Part shown: one piece after another, positions 32,343 to 41,962 of the stretch
How positions within the stretch are numbered: the stretch's first letter is position 1
How the letters are laid out: the number at the start of each line of letters is the position of its first letter
Assembly (NCBI RefSeq): GCF_024171785.1
Contig: NZ_JAMTCK010000002.1
Coordinates: forward strand, 310,001 to 374,000
DNA: 64,000 nt
Origin: Goodfellowiella coeruleoviolacea
GTDB lineage: Bacteria; Actinomycetota; Actinomycetes; Mycobacteriales; Pseudonocardiaceae
Reading direction: 5' to 3'
Notes under the pieces: generated by a model
The model's database searches: none
The model's input: the letters and a program-made list of their open reading frames with translations, nothing else
Told to the model about the DNA's origin: nothing
Program-made: the position numbers and the translations under genes

Positions 32343-34187
32343 CTACCCGCCGAGGGCGGTGCCGTCGCGGCGGGGGTCGGCCGCGCCGAGCAGGGTCTGC
32401 CCGGTCACCTCGACCGCGGCCAGGCCGCTGCGCAGCGGCACGGCCCGCGCGCACGGGTGGTTCCGAGCGGTGAGCGCGGCCAGCAGCGGCTGGGTCAGCC
32501 CGGTGCCGGCCTCCACGTCCGAGGCCACGTCCGCGCTGCCGCCGCAGTCGGCCACCCTGGTCTGCCCGCTGACGTGCGGGGCGCTGATCGCGGCGAGCGG
32601 ACTCCGGCCGTAGCCGAGCACGCCGAGCACGGTCTGGGCCACGTAGTCGGGGATGGGGCCACCACCGGCGGCGCCGACGACCAGGCGCGGCTGACCCGCC
32701 CGGTCGAACACGATGGTGGGGGCGATGGAGGTGCGCGGCCGCTTGGTCGGCGCCATCGCGTTCACCTCGGCGCCCTCGGCGCTGAAGTTCGTGGCCACGT
32801 TGTTCAGCACGATGCCCCTGGCCAGCACCCGGGACCCGAAGTTGAGGTTCACCGTGGTGGTCATGGCCAGCGCGTCGCCCCTGGCGTCGACCACGCTGAT
32901 CTGACTGGTGGTGTCGCCGCCGCCGGCCGCGTCCACGGCCACCCGCGCGGGCGCGCCGTCCGGGTGGCCGGGCAGCACGGGGTGGTTGGCGGAGTCGGGG
33001 CTGATCAGCGCCGCGCGGGCGGCCAGGTAACCGGGGTCGGTCAGCCCGGCGACCGGAACCGGCTCCACGTCCGGGTCGCCGACGTGGGCCCGGGAGTCCA
33101 CCCCGGCCAGCCGGCTCGCCTCCACCACCAGGTGCGCGTACTCGGCCGAGTCCGGCGCGAAGCCGGTGACGCCCCGTGCCTGTGCCATGGCGAGCAGGGC
33201 GGTCAGCGTCAGCCCGCCGGTGGCCGGGGGCGGCGCGGTGCACAGGGTGTGCGCCAGCACGGCGGTGCACACCGGGTCGCGCCGCACCGCGCGGTAGGCG
33301 GCGAAGTCGGCCACGGTCAGCAGGCTGGGAATCACGGCAGGACCGTGCTCGTCCGCGGTCGCGTCGAACGCGCCGGCGTGCAACCGGCGGACGATGGCCG
33401 GCGCGATGTCACCGGTGGGTGAGTAGAAGGCGGCGGCACCACCGTCCCGCACCTCCCGCAGCACCCCGGCCAGCTCCGGGTTGCGCACCCGCGCGCCCAC
33501 CGGCTTGGGCTGGTCCCCGTCGCAGAACAGCGCCCGCAGGTCGGGATAGGCGCAGCTGGGGGTGACCGTGCTGGCGTTGGCCAGCACGTCGTGCAGGTAG
33601 GGCGCCACGGGGAAGCCCGCGTCGGCCAGGGTGATGGCGGTGTCGAACAGCGACCGCCACGGCCGGCTGCCGTGCTCGCGGTGGGCCAACTCCAGCGCGG
33701 CCAGGGTGCCGGGCACGCCCACCGCCCGCGCCGAGTGGTCCACGCCGCTGTCGAACTCGGCGACGCCGTAGCGCCGCTGTTCCCACGCGGTCGGCACGCC
33801 CAGCCCGGCGGTGACCCGCCGGCCCGACTCGGCCAGCCCGTCGTAGACCCGGGTGGTCCGGGTGGCGGCGTCGTAGTGGGTGAGCAGCGACCCGCCGCCG
33901 AGGCCGGAGGACTGCGGCTCCACGACCGCGAGGACGGCCTGCACGGCGACGGCCGCGTCCACGGCCGAGCCGCCGGCGAGCAGCACCTGGCAGCCGGCCA
34001 GCACCGCGGCGGGGTTGGCCGCGGCCACCATGACGTGCCGGCCCGGCCCCGGCTGACAGCTCCGCGCCGGCGCCGCCGTGCCGGCTGGTGCCGCCGTGCC
34101 CGCTGGTGCCGTCGTGACCAGCGCGAGCAGTGCCGCCAGCACGGCGAGGACGCGGACCGGCCAGGCTCTGCTCGTTCGCCAGCTCAT
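32343..34187 (-). CDS. ggt: gamma-glutamyltransferase, secreted
   Basis: About 614 residues, an Ntn-hydrolase precursor. An N-terminal signal peptide (WPVRVLAVLAALLALVTTAPAGTAAPA) directs export. The large subunit shows ANPAAVLAGCQVLLAGGSAVDAAVAVQAVLAVVEPQSSGLGGGSLLTHYD; the autoprocessing Thr is in GGGDTTSQISVVDARGDALAMTTTVN, which would begin the small subunit. It transfers or hydrolyses the gamma-glutamyl group of glutathione-like or polyglutamate substrates. Actinomycetes mostly use mycothiol, so the natural substrate is open. The ATG at 34187 has no clear ribosome site; a GTG at 34223 is the alternative. Same strand as the kinase and SARP genes. Confidence 0.87.
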   Translation of the reverse strand: MSWRTSRAWPVRVLAVLAALLALVTTAPAGTAAPAGTAAPARSCQPGPGRHVMVAAANPAAVLAGCQVLLAGGSAVDAAVAVQAVLAVVEPQSSGLGGGSLLTHYDAATRTTRVYDGLAESGRRVTAGLGVPTAWEQRRYGVAEFDSGVDHSARAVGVPGTLAALELAHREHGSRPWRSLFDTAITLADAGFPVAPYLHDVLANASTVTPSCAYPDLRALFCDGDQPKPVGARVRNPELAGVLREVRDGGAAAFYSPTGDIAPAIVRRLHAGAFDATADEHGPAVIPSLLTVADFAAYRAVRRDPVCTAVLAHTLCTAPPPATGGLTLTALLAMAQARGVTGFAPDSAEYAHLVVEASRLAGVDSRAHVGDPDVEPVPVAGLTDPGYLAARAALISPDSANHPVLPGHPDGAPARVAVDAAGGGDTTSQISVVDARGDALAMTTTVNLNFGSRVLARGIVLNNVATNFSAEGAEVNAMAPTKRPRTSIAPTIVFDRAGQPRLVVGAAGGGPIPDYVAQTVLGVLGYGRSPLAAISAPHVSGQTRVADCGGSADVASDVEAGTGLTQPLLAALTARNHPCARAVPLRSGLAAVEVTGQTLLGAADPRRDGTALGG

Positions 34188-34259
34188 GGGGGGAGCTAAC
34201 CGAACACCCGGCCGCTCCGCCACCCCTGACCGGTTGGCGTCCCGTTCGCGCGGACCCGG

Positions 34260-35747
34260 TCAGGGGTGGGACAGCCGCTCGTCGGCCAGCTGCGCCTCGG
34301 CCAGGGTGTGCACGGTGTCCCTGGTGCGCGGGTAGAGGTCGAGGTAGTCGGGGTAGCGCCGGGCGTAGTGCGCCTGCCAGTCCGGGTCCGGCTCGACCAC
34401 CGAGCTGGTCGCATTCCACCCGCGGGTGTCCACGCCGGCCGCGTCCGCCGCCAGCACGGCGTCACCGTAGGCCGCGCCCACGGTCTCGGTGGGGACCTGC
34501 TGGGGCAGGCCGAGCACGGCCGACACGATCCGCGGCCACAGCCCGCCCCGGGTGCCGCCGCCCACGGCCACCAGCCGGTTCGGCTCGGCCCCGGCCTCGC
34601 GCATGGTGTCCAGGTTGTGCCGCACCCCGAACGCGGTCGCCTCCAGCACCGCCCGGTACAGCTCGCCGCGACCGTGGTGCAGGGTGAGGCCGGCGATCAC
34701 GCCGCGCGCGTGCGGGTCGAACAGGGGAGTGCGCTCGCCCGCGAAGTACGGCAGCACCAGCAGGCCGCGCGCGCCGGGCGGCACCTGCTCGGCCGCGGCC
34801 AGCAGCTCGGCGTACGAGGCGCCGGTGAGCGTGCGGACCCAGTCGGTGAGCGTGCCCGAGGTGGCCATGCCCGCGGCCAGGCTGTAGGTGCCCGGCCGCA
34901 CCCCGACCGTGCCCCACAGCCGGGGGTGGCGCAGCGCGTGCCGGCACATCGCGACCAGGAACATGGTCGAGCCGTACATGACCATCACGTCGCCGGGCTC
35001 GCGCACGCCCACGCTGGTGGCCTCGGCCCAGGCATCGATCGTGCCGGCCAGCACCGGCAGCCCCACCGGCAGGCCGGTGGCCGAGGCGGCCTCGGCGTGC
35101 ACGGTGCCCACCACCTCGCCGGGCCAGGCCAGCCGGGGCGCGGCGAGATCCGGGGCCAGCCGCTCCAGCGCCGGCTCGTGCCAGCGGGTGCCGGCCAGGT
35201 CGTACAGGGGGGTGCACTGGCTGGCCGAGTGGTGGTCGAGCACGTACTCCCCGGTCAACCGGTGGACCAGGTAGCTGGAGGCCATCAGCAGCCGGCGGGT
35301 GCGCTGCCACACCTCGGGTTCGTGCCGGCGCAGCCAGCGCAGCTTCGGGCCGACCGCCTGGCTGGTCAGGGGAGAGCCGCCCACCGCGAGCACCTGGTCC
35401 GCGCCGAACTCGTCGGTCAGCTCGGCGATCTCCCGGGTGGCCCTGGTGTCCACGCCGTAGAGGATCGCCGGGCGCAGCGGGCGGCCGTCCTGGTCGGCGG
35501 CGAGCAGGCACGGGCCGATGCCGGAGACGGCCAGACCGGCCACGCCGGCGAGGTCGACCCGCCGGGACAGCTCGGCCACCACCGCGGTGAAGTCCTGCCA
35601 CCACACGGCGACCGCGTCGTGCTCGAACCAGCCGGGCCGGGGAGAGGAGGTCTGGTGGGCTCGCTCCGCACGCGCCAGCACCACACCCGCGTCGTCCACC
35701 ACGACGCCCTTGGTCGAGCCCGTGCCGATGTCAACTCCGAGGAACAC
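34260..35747 (-). CDS. FGGY-family carbohydrate kinase
   Basis: A 495-residue sugar kinase. MFLGVDIGTGSTKGVVVDDAGVVL is the phosphate-1 motif; GWFEHDAVAVWW is shared with xylulokinase and gluconokinase relatives; GYMVMYG-like DVMVMYGSTMFLV is the phosphate-2 region, and VAVGGGTRGGLWPRIVSAVLGLPQQVP is the FGGY C-terminal adenosine motif. The substrate, probably a ketopentose or sugar alcohol, is uncertain. GTG start. It lies 48 bp downstream of the SARP gene on the same strand with no transporter or isomerase beside it. Confidence 0.88.
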   Translation of the reverse strand: MFLGVDIGTGSTKGVVVDDAGVVLARAERAHQTSSPRPGWFEHDAVAVWWQDFTAVVAELSRRVDLAGVAGLAVSGIGPCLLAADQDGRPLRPAILYGVDTRATREIAELTDEFGADQVLAVGGSPLTSQAVGPKLRWLRRHEPEVWQRTRRLLMASSYLVHRLTGEYVLDHHSASQCTPLYDLAGTRWHEPALERLAPDLAAPRLAWPGEVVGTVHAEAASATGLPVGLPVLAGTIDAWAEATSVGVREPGDVMVMYGSTMFLVAMCRHALRHPRLWGTVGVRPGTYSLAAGMATSGTLTDWVRTLTGASYAELLAAAEQVPPGARGLLVLPYFAGERTPLFDPHARGVIAGLTLHHGRGELYRAVLEATAFGVRHNLDTMREAGAEPNRLVAVGGGTRGGLWPRIVSAVLGLPQQVPTETVGAAYGDAVLAADAAGVDTRGWNATSSVVEPDPDWQAHYARRYPDYLDLYPRTRDTVHTLAEAQLADERLSHP

Positions 35748-35795
35748 CGCCCCAGGCTGCCCGGCCGGCCGCGCCTTGTCGAGCAGGGCCCCGGG

Positions 35796-38700
35796 TCAGC
35801 CTCGGTCGGCCTCGGCGAGCCGCTCGCGGACGTCGTCGGCCTCGGGGATGCGCACGTCCCCGAACAGCGCCAGCGCCTGCCGCCAGTGCGCGACCGCCTC
35901 GGTCGGGTTCCCGGTCGCCTCACACACCTGCCCGAGAACGCGCAGGGTGCGGGCCCGGTCGAGGCGGTGGCCGGATTCCTCGTGGATGGCCAGCGCCTGC
36001 CTGGCGAAGCCGCGGGCCTGGGCCAGTTCACCCCGGGCGAGGTGGATGGCGGCCAGGTGGGTCAGGGTGAGCCCCTCCAACAGCCGGTAGCCGGTGCGCC
36101 GGGTCAGCGCGAGCGCCTTGTCCGCGTGGGTCGACGCCTCGGCCAGCCGCCCCAACCGCAGCTCGGCCACGGCGAGCCCGGCCAGCGCCAGCGCCTCGCC
36201 GTAGGCGTACCCGGTGTCCTGGCAGATGCGCAGGCTGGTCTGGAAGTGCTCGACCGCCTCGGCCAGCCGGCCCAGGCACAGGTGGGCGTGGGCCACGCTG
36301 TTGTGCGCGTCGGACTGCGCGCCGAGGTCGTCGATGTCGACGGCGATCGCCAGTGCCGCGCTGGCCTGGTCGAAGGCGTCCTGGAACCGGCCGATCTCCC
36401 TGGACAGCGCGGACAGGTCGTCCAGCAGGTAGGACTCCAGGTCGCGGGCGCCGGTCTCGCGCTGGAACGCCAGGGACTGCCTCAGGTGCTCGGCGGCCCT
36501 GGCGTGCTCACCGAAGTCGCGCTCGGCGCTGCCCAGGCAGCCGAGGTGGAAGTGCTCCAGGTGGGTCGAGCCGAGTTCCCGGTCGATCACCAGGGCCTGC
36601 TCGTAGTAGGCGATGGACTGCTCGATCCGGCCGCGCTGCCAGCTCATCGCACCCAGCGCGAACAGGTTCTGCGTCTCGCCCTGCCGGAACCCGTTGGCCC
36701 GGTTGATGGCGATCGCCCTGGTGTAGTAGTCCACCGCCTGGTCGGTGTCACCGAGTTCCTTGTGGATGTGGCCCAGGAAGTTCAGCGAGACCGCCTCGCC
36801 CTGCGGCCAGGCCACCTCCCGGCTCAGCGCCAGCGCCCTGACCTCGTGGTCGATGGCCAGCTGGTACTGGGCCCGGCTCCAGTGCGCGCTGGACACGCTG
36901 TGGTGCATGGCCGCCTGGGCCTGCCGGTCGCCCTCCCGGATGGCGGCCTCCAGGCCGGCCTTGGCCACGGTGCGCCAGTCGTCGTGGTAGCGGCGGTGCC
37001 GGACGAAGCCGTGCAGGACGTCGGCGAGGTGCCAGGCCACCGCGTGGTGCGGGGTGGAGCCGGCCGCGTGCTGGGCCGCGGTCACCAGGTTCGGGCGTTC
37101 GGCCTCCAGCCAGGCCACGGCCTCGGTGTCGGTGGCGAACCCGACCGGGGTGACCGAGGGCTCGACCGGGGGCCGGGACAGCTGCGCGAACTCGGGGCTG
37201 ACCAGTCCCACCGCGTTGTCCGCGCTGTGCAGGTACCACTCGAACAGCCGCCGCTGCGCCCGGTCGCACTGGTGGTCGCCGTCCTCGGCGTGCGCCATGT
37301 CCTGCGCGTACAGCCGCAGCAGGTCGTGCAGGCGGAAGCGGCCCGGCGCGTGCTGCTCGACCAGGTGCACGGTGACCAGGTGGCGCAGGAACGTGCTGGT
37401 CTCGGCCACGGGCAGGCCGGTGAGCGCGGCGGCCGCGTCCGGGGTGAAGTCCGGCCCGGGGACCAGCCCCAGGCAGCGGAACAGGTACCGGGAGTCGGGT
37501 TTGAGGGCGTGGTAGGACAGGTCGAAGGCGGCCCGCACGGCGGCCAGCTCGTCGTCGCCGGTCTGCAGCGCGGCGAGCCGGTTGCCCTCGGCCAGCGCGG
37601 ACACCGTCTCCGCGATCGACCGGTCGGGCCGGGCGGCCAGGTTGGACGCGGCGATGGACACGGCCAGTGGCAGCCGCGCGCACAGCCGGACCAGTTCGGC
37701 CGCGGCCTCGGGCTCGGCGTCCACCCGCTCCCTGCCCAGCACCCGGACCAGCAGCGCGATCGCCTCCTCGGGGGTGAGCAGCCCCAGGGTGAGCTGGTGG
37801 GCGTCGTGGTCGGTGACCAGGTCGGTGAGCCGGCTGCGGCTGGTGACCAGGGTGAAGCAGGACGGGCTGCTGGGCAGCAGCGGGCGCACCTGGTCGGTGT
37901 CGGCGGCGTTGTCCAGCACCACCAGCATCCGCTTGGTGCTGGTGATCGACTGGTAGAGCATGACCTGCTCGTCCAGTTCGAGCGGCACCTGGTGGGGGTC
38001 GACGTCCAGGGCGCGGAGGAACTGGCCGAGCGCGTCGGTGGCCGGGACCGGGGGCCGCTGCGGGTCGAAGCCCCGGAGGTTGACGTAGAGCTGGCCGTCC
38101 GGGAACCGCGTCGCGATGCGGTGGCCGAAGTGCACCGCCAACGCGGTCTTGCCGACCCCGGCGGTGCCGTCGATCGCCGTGATCACCACCGCGGTGGACG
38201 CCTCGGCCCGGTCCGCGGCCCCCTGCTCGGCGGGGTGGTCGGCGTCGGCCTGGTCGAGCACGGCGGCGAGCGCGTTCAGGTGCTCGGAGCGGCCGGTGAA
38301 GTGGTAGACGTCGGCGGGCAGCTGGTGGGGGACTGGCCGGGACCGGCTCTCGACGGTGACCGCCGGCCGGTGCTGGGTGAGTGCCGGGTCGTCGGCGAGC
38401 AGGCGCCGGTGCAGTTCCTGGAGTTCGGGGCCTGGCTCGATGCCCAGCTCGTCGACCAGGATCTGCTCGGCCGCGCGGAACGCCTGGAACGCCTCGTCCC
38501 GCCGCCCGGTCCGGTACAGCGCGAGCATGAGCTGGCCGTGCAGGCGTTCCCGCCGGGGGTGGGCACCGACCAGGTCCTGGAGTTCGGCGAGCACGGCGCC
38601 GGCCTGGCCGCGCGCCAGGTCCACCTCGATCCGCTCCTCCAGCGCGTCCAGGCGTTCCTCGTCCAGGCCGGCCGCGACCTTGCGCGCGAACTCGCCCTCG

Positions 38701-39131
38701 GCGCCGGCCAGGGCCGGACCGCGCCACAGGGCCAGGCCGGCGCGCAACTCGGTGGCGGCCTGGTCGAGCGCACCCATGCCGTTGGCCTTGCGCGCCGCGG
38801 CCCGGCGCGCCCGGAACACCTCCAGGTCCAGCTCACCCGGATCCACCCGGAGCAGGTAGCCGGCTGGCGTGGTGCTGATCCGCCGCCCGCCGTCGGCCTC
38901 GGCCTCACCCAGTGACTTGCGGAGCTGGAAGATCCGGGTCTGCACGGACGCGGACACCCGTCTGGGCGGATCGTCGCCCCAGGCCGACTCGATCAGGTGA
39001 TCAACCGGAACCACCCGGTTCGGCCGCATCAGCAGCGCCACGATCAGCGCGGTTGACCTGTTGCCCGCGATCGGAGCCCGCCCCTGGTCACCCCGTATCT
39101 CCAGCGGGCCAAGCAGTTGAAACTCCACCAC
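35796..39131 (-). CDS. AfsR/SARP-type regulator with BTAD, NB-ARC and TPR domains
   Basis: A 1111-residue multidomain regulator. Residues 1-95 form an OmpR-like winged helix (VEFQLLGPLEIRGDQG...VSASVQTRIFQLRKSLG); about 100-245 the BTAD; 270-560 an NB-ARC ATPase with P-loop GTAGVGKT at 322-329 and RMLVVLDNAADTDQVRPLL as kinase-2; the last 450 residues are TPR repeats (recurring LGxxxxAxxxxxxAL patterns). This is the AfsR layout, used to switch on secondary metabolism or morphological genes after ATP-driven activation. GTG start. No biosynthetic cluster flanks it, so targets may be distant or be the downstream kinase/ggt genes. Confidence 0.92.
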   Translation of the reverse strand: MVEFQLLGPLEIRGDQGRAPIAGNRSTALIVALLMRPNRVVPVDHLIESAWGDDPPRRVSASVQTRIFQLRKSLGEAEADGGRRISTTPAGYLLRVDPGELDLEVFRARRAAARKANGMGALDQAATELRAGLALWRGPALAGAEGEFARKVAAGLDEERLDALEERIEVDLARGQAGAVLAELQDLVGAHPRRERLHGQLMLALYRTGRRDEAFQAFRAAEQILVDELGIEPGPELQELHRRLLADDPALTQHRPAVTVESRSRPVPHQLPADVYHFTGRSEHLNALAAVLDQADADHPAEQGAADRAEASTAVVITAIDGTAGVGKTALAVHFGHRIATRFPDGQLYVNLRGFDPQRPPVPATDALGQFLRALDVDPHQVPLELDEQVMLYQSITSTKRMLVVLDNAADTDQVRPLLPSSPSCFTLVTSRSRLTDLVTDHDAHQLTLGLLTPEEAIALLVRVLGRERVDAEPEAAAELVRLCARLPLAVSIAASNLAARPDRSIAETVSALAEGNRLAALQTGDDELAAVRAAFDLSYHALKPDSRYLFRCLGLVPGPDFTPDAAAALTGLPVAETSTFLRHLVTVHLVEQHAPGRFRLHDLLRLYAQDMAHAEDGDHQCDRAQRRLFEWYLHSADNAVGLVSPEFAQLSRPPVEPSVTPVGFATDTEAVAWLEAERPNLVTAAQHAAGSTPHHAVAWHLADVLHGFVRHRRYHDDWRTVAKAGLEAAIREGDRQAQAAMHHSVSSAHWSRAQYQLAIDHEVRALALSREVAWPQGEAVSLNFLGHIHKELGDTDQAVDYYTRAIAINRANGFRQGETQNLFALGAMSWQRGRIEQSIAYYEQALVIDRELGSTHLEHFHLGCLGSAERDFGEHARAAEHLRQSLAFQRETGARDLESYLLDDLSALSREIGRFQDAFDQASAALAIAVDIDDLGAQSDAHNSVAHAHLCLGRLAEAVEHFQTSLRICQDTGYAYGEALALAGLAVAELRLGRLAEASTHADKALALTRRTGYRLLEGLTLTHLAAIHLARGELAQARGFARQALAIHEESGHRLDRARTLRVLGQVCEATGNPTEAVAHWRQALALFGDVRIPEADDVRERLAEADRG

Positions 39132-39567
39132 ACCCCCTCGCGCACCAAGACCGGGGCACGCAGCGTCCCATGTCGATCACCTACCGTCCAGCCATTGTCC
39201 CAGGCCGAGCCAGGGGCGGAGGTGGTCGCGCCGGTGGGCTCCGGGACACCCGCGCCGGGAGCGCGATCACGACGAGGAGTGCCCGGCCTTCCACGCCGGG
39301 TGGCGTAGCGGGCTCCCGCACCGACCGGTGCGGCCGCGGCCACCGCGCGCTCCGCGACCTCGCCCGTGGACCCCGCCCGTGGTCAGGGCCGGGCCGGCGC
39401 GGCCCCGGTGGGAAACGGCGACACACTGTCCAGAGTGGACCGCCGGTGCCCGGGCGCCTGGCCGAGGTGCGGTGGTGCGCCGGGTCGGACCGACGCCGCG
39501 GTGACTTCTGGTTGAGGATGGCAGCAGGCCAGGCCCGCCGCGGTGGGCGAGGAACGAGGACGAGCAG
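39132..39567. other. 436-bp divergent gap between SARP and corA-like genes
   Basis: No gene or convincing repeat found. It must contain the promoters for both flanking genes; the DNA is GC-rich, with no obvious consensus. Confidence 0.5.
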
Positions 39568-40554
39568 GTGGTGTTCGTGGTGGAGTACGCGGTCTGCACC
39601 GGGGGTGAACTGCGGCGCGAGGTCGGCGGACTGGCGGATGCCCTGGACCGGTTGCGGTCGTTGCCCGACGAGTCGTCGTTCGTCTGGATCGGCCTGGTGG
39701 AGCCGTCGCCCTCGGACATGCACGAGCTGGCCGAGGAAGTGGGCCTGCCGCCGCTGGCCGTGGCGGCCAGCCTGCGGCCCCACCAGCGCACCCGCTACCA
39801 GCTGTACGACCGCATCCTGTTCGTGCTGCTCAAGACGCTCCAGTACGACGATCCCACCTCGAAGGTGGAGACCGGGCAGCTCACCCTGTTCCTGGGCGAG
39901 CGCTTCCTGGTGACCGTTCGCCAGGGTGCGGGCGACCCCTTCCCGGAGGTGTGGGCGAACGTCTCCGCCCACCCCGGGTTGCTGCGGCACGGCGCCAAGT
40001 CACTGGCCTACGCGGTGGGCGGGGCGGTGGCCGACGGCTACAACGAGGTGTCCGACGAGTTGGCGACCGACATCGCGCAGCTGGAGGAGCGGATCTTCGC
40101 GCCGGGTCGGACCAACGCGGTGGACGCGATCTACGCGCTCAAGCGCGAGGTGTTGGAAGGGCGGGAAGCCGTGCAGCCGCTGGAGGTCGAGGCACGGGAG
40201 TTCCTGTCCGGCACCCTCCCCCTCACCGCCGAGGCCCGTGAGCCGTACTTCCGGGAGGTGGCCAACCGGGTGTTGCGCGCCGCCGCCACCATCCGCACCA
40301 GCGAGGAGCTGCTCAACTCCATTCTGGACGCTCACCTCGGCCAGATCAGCACGTGGCAGAACGAGGACATGCGCAAGATCTCGGCGTGGGCGGCGATCGC
40401 GGCGGCGCCCACCACGATCGCCGGGATCTACGGGATGAACTTCGACCACATGCCCGAACTGCACTGGTCCATCGGCTACCCCCTGGTGCTGGGCGTCATG
40501 GCCGCCATCTGCTACGGGTTGTTCCGCGCGTTCCGGCGCAACGGCTGGCTCTGA
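39568..40554 (+). CDS. corA: CorA-family magnesium/cobalt transporter
   Basis: A 328-residue CorA-type channel. The large N-terminal cytoplasmic domain (FVWIGLVEPSPSDMHELAEEVGLPPLAVAAS...) and long stalk helix precede two C-terminal transmembrane helices. The first of these ends in IYGMNFDHMPEL, where YGMNF is the selectivity signature. The extracellular loop is short and acidic, as usual. Homopentamer in the plasma membrane, taking up Mg2+ and sometimes Co2+ or Ni2+. GTG start (two tandem GTG codons) after GAGGAC. Monocistronic by appearance; no riboswitch-like leader recognised. Confidence 0.92.
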   Translation: MVFVVEYAVCTGGELRREVGGLADALDRLRSLPDESSFVWIGLVEPSPSDMHELAEEVGLPPLAVAASLRPHQRTRYQLYDRILFVLLKTLQYDDPTSKVETGQLTLFLGERFLVTVRQGAGDPFPEVWANVSAHPGLLRHGAKSLAYAVGGAVADGYNEVSDELATDIAQLEERIFAPGRTNAVDAIYALKREVLEGREAVQPLEVEAREFLSGTLPLTAEAREPYFREVANRVLRAAATIRTSEELLNSILDAHLGQISTWQNEDMRKISAWAAIAAAPTTIAGIYGMNFDHMPELHWSIGYPLVLGVMAAICYGLFRAFRRNGWL

Positions 40555-40583
40555 CCGGCCTGCGGCAGGTGGTTACTAGTACA

Positions 40584-40607
40584 TAGTGGACTGTCTGTAG
40601 TGGACTG
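40584..40607. repeat. two TAGTGGACTG direct repeats upstream of the hydrolase
   Basis: TAGTGGACTG at 40584-40593 and 40598-40607, 14 bp apart. The sequence AGTGGACTGTC reappears in inverse orientation at 62645-62655. A candidate operator pair or promoter element of unknown meaning. Confidence 0.45.
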
Positions 40608-40739
40608 ATCGGGGATCGCCGGTGCTGTCCTCCGGTCTCCGGCGGAACGTTGGTCAACCAGGGTGAAAACAGTGGAGTTGTCCGGTGCGGTCGGGCAGGA
40701 TCGAACCACGGACGACCACGGCGAACGGGGGAGCGGGGA

Positions 40740-41801
40740 ATGCGTTGGCGAGCGAGGGCCGCAGCCGGTGTGCTCGCGGTGCTGGCGATCGGCGCGGGTG
40801 GGGTGGTGCCGGCCGAGGCCGCGCCCGCGGCGGTGCCGGCCACCGACCGGGAGGTGCGCTTCGACGCGGACGGCACGACCACCTACGGCACGGTGCACGT
40901 GCCGGCGCACCGGCCGGGTGCCCGGCTGGCCGCGGCGCTGTTGTTACCGGGCAGCGGGCCCACCGACCGCAACGGCAACGAACCACCGGCGTTGACCCCG
41001 GACACGCTCCGGCTGATCGCCGAGGAGCTGGGCGAGGACGGGGTGATGACCCTGCGCTTCGACAAGTACGGCACCGGACAGACCGGCCTGGGGCGGTTCG
41101 CGGACGACCCCGGGCGGATCGACATGGACGCGTTCACCCGCCAGGCGGTGGCCGCCTACGACACCCTGCGCGCCCAGCCCGAGACCGACGCACGGGCCCT
41201 GCTCGTCGTCGGCCACAGCGAGGGCGGCCTGCACGCCCTGCTGCTGGCCGACCGGGTGGCCCAGCGCCCGGCCGGCCTGGCGCTGCTGGCACCGCAGGAC
41301 ATCCGCCTGCTGGACATGGTCGACTACCAGCTGGCGCGGCAGCTCGACCAGGACGTGGCCCTCGGCGTCATCACCGAGGAGCAGGCGCGCACCAGCAAGG
41401 CGGCGATCACGCGGGCGATCGCGGACTTCCGCGCGGAGCGGCCGGTGGACCTGACCGGCATCGTGCCCCAGCTGGCGCTGTTCCTGGGGCAGCTGTTCGG
41501 GCCGATCGCGCGGTTCACCCGCACCGACGACGCGATCTACCCGCCGGACGTGGCCAGGCGGGTCCAGCGCGGCACCCGGGTCACCGTCACCTGCGGCACC
41601 GCCGACGTCAACGTCCCCTGCGCGACCACGCCGCCGCTGCTGGGCGCGCTCACCCTGGCCGGCACCAGCGGGCCCGGTCTGCGCGTGCTGCCCGGCCTGG
41701 ACCACTTCTTCCACCCGGCCGGCACGTCGATCAACGACCAGGTGCTGGCCGAGTCGGCCCAACGGGCCCTGCACGAGTTCGCCCGGCCCTGGCGGCGCTA
41801 G
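40740..41801 (+). CDS. secreted alpha/beta hydrolase
   Basis: A 353-residue exported serine hydrolase. Signal peptide MRWRARAAAGVLAVLAIGAGGVVPAEAAP; alpha/beta fold with LLLPGSGPTDRNGN (oxyanion strand), RFDKYGTGQT, the nucleophile Ser in VVGHSEGGLHALLLA, and a C-terminal catalytic His in LPGLDHFFHP. The layout resembles the dienelactone-hydrolase/serine aminopeptidase S33 group of secreted esterases. The substrate is unknown. ATG with GGGGAG upstream; a longer frame adds unlikely residues. Confidence 0.85.
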   Translation: MRWRARAAAGVLAVLAIGAGGVVPAEAAPAAVPATDREVRFDADGTTTYGTVHVPAHRPGARLAAALLLPGSGPTDRNGNEPPALTPDTLRLIAEELGEDGVMTLRFDKYGTGQTGLGRFADDPGRIDMDAFTRQAVAAYDTLRAQPETDARALLVVGHSEGGLHALLLADRVAQRPAGLALLAPQDIRLLDMVDYQLARQLDQDVALGVITEEQARTSKAAITRAIADFRAERPVDLTGIVPQLALFLGQLFGPIARFTRTDDAIYPPDVARRVQRGTRVTVTCGTADVNVPCATTPPLLGALTLAGTSGPGLRVLPGLDHFFHPAGTSINDQVLAESAQRALHEFARPWRR

Positions 41802-41962
41802 TGGCTTGGCTCGGATTGTCGACCGCGTAACTGGTTCGCCGTCCGGTGCCCGTCATGCTGCCTCCAGGTGTGATCTCGACGGTGGCCGTGAGGGCGTCCT
41901 GGAGTGTTCGCACGCCTGCGAGCATGGGCGAGGGCGCCTCCCACCCCGCGTGTCTCCCCGCT

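Noticed and set aside
34266-38915. A 1549-codon plus-strand open frame
   Set aside because: It lies antisense to the FGGY kinase and SARP genes, whose products have clear domains; long antisense frames are expected in DNA of this GC content.
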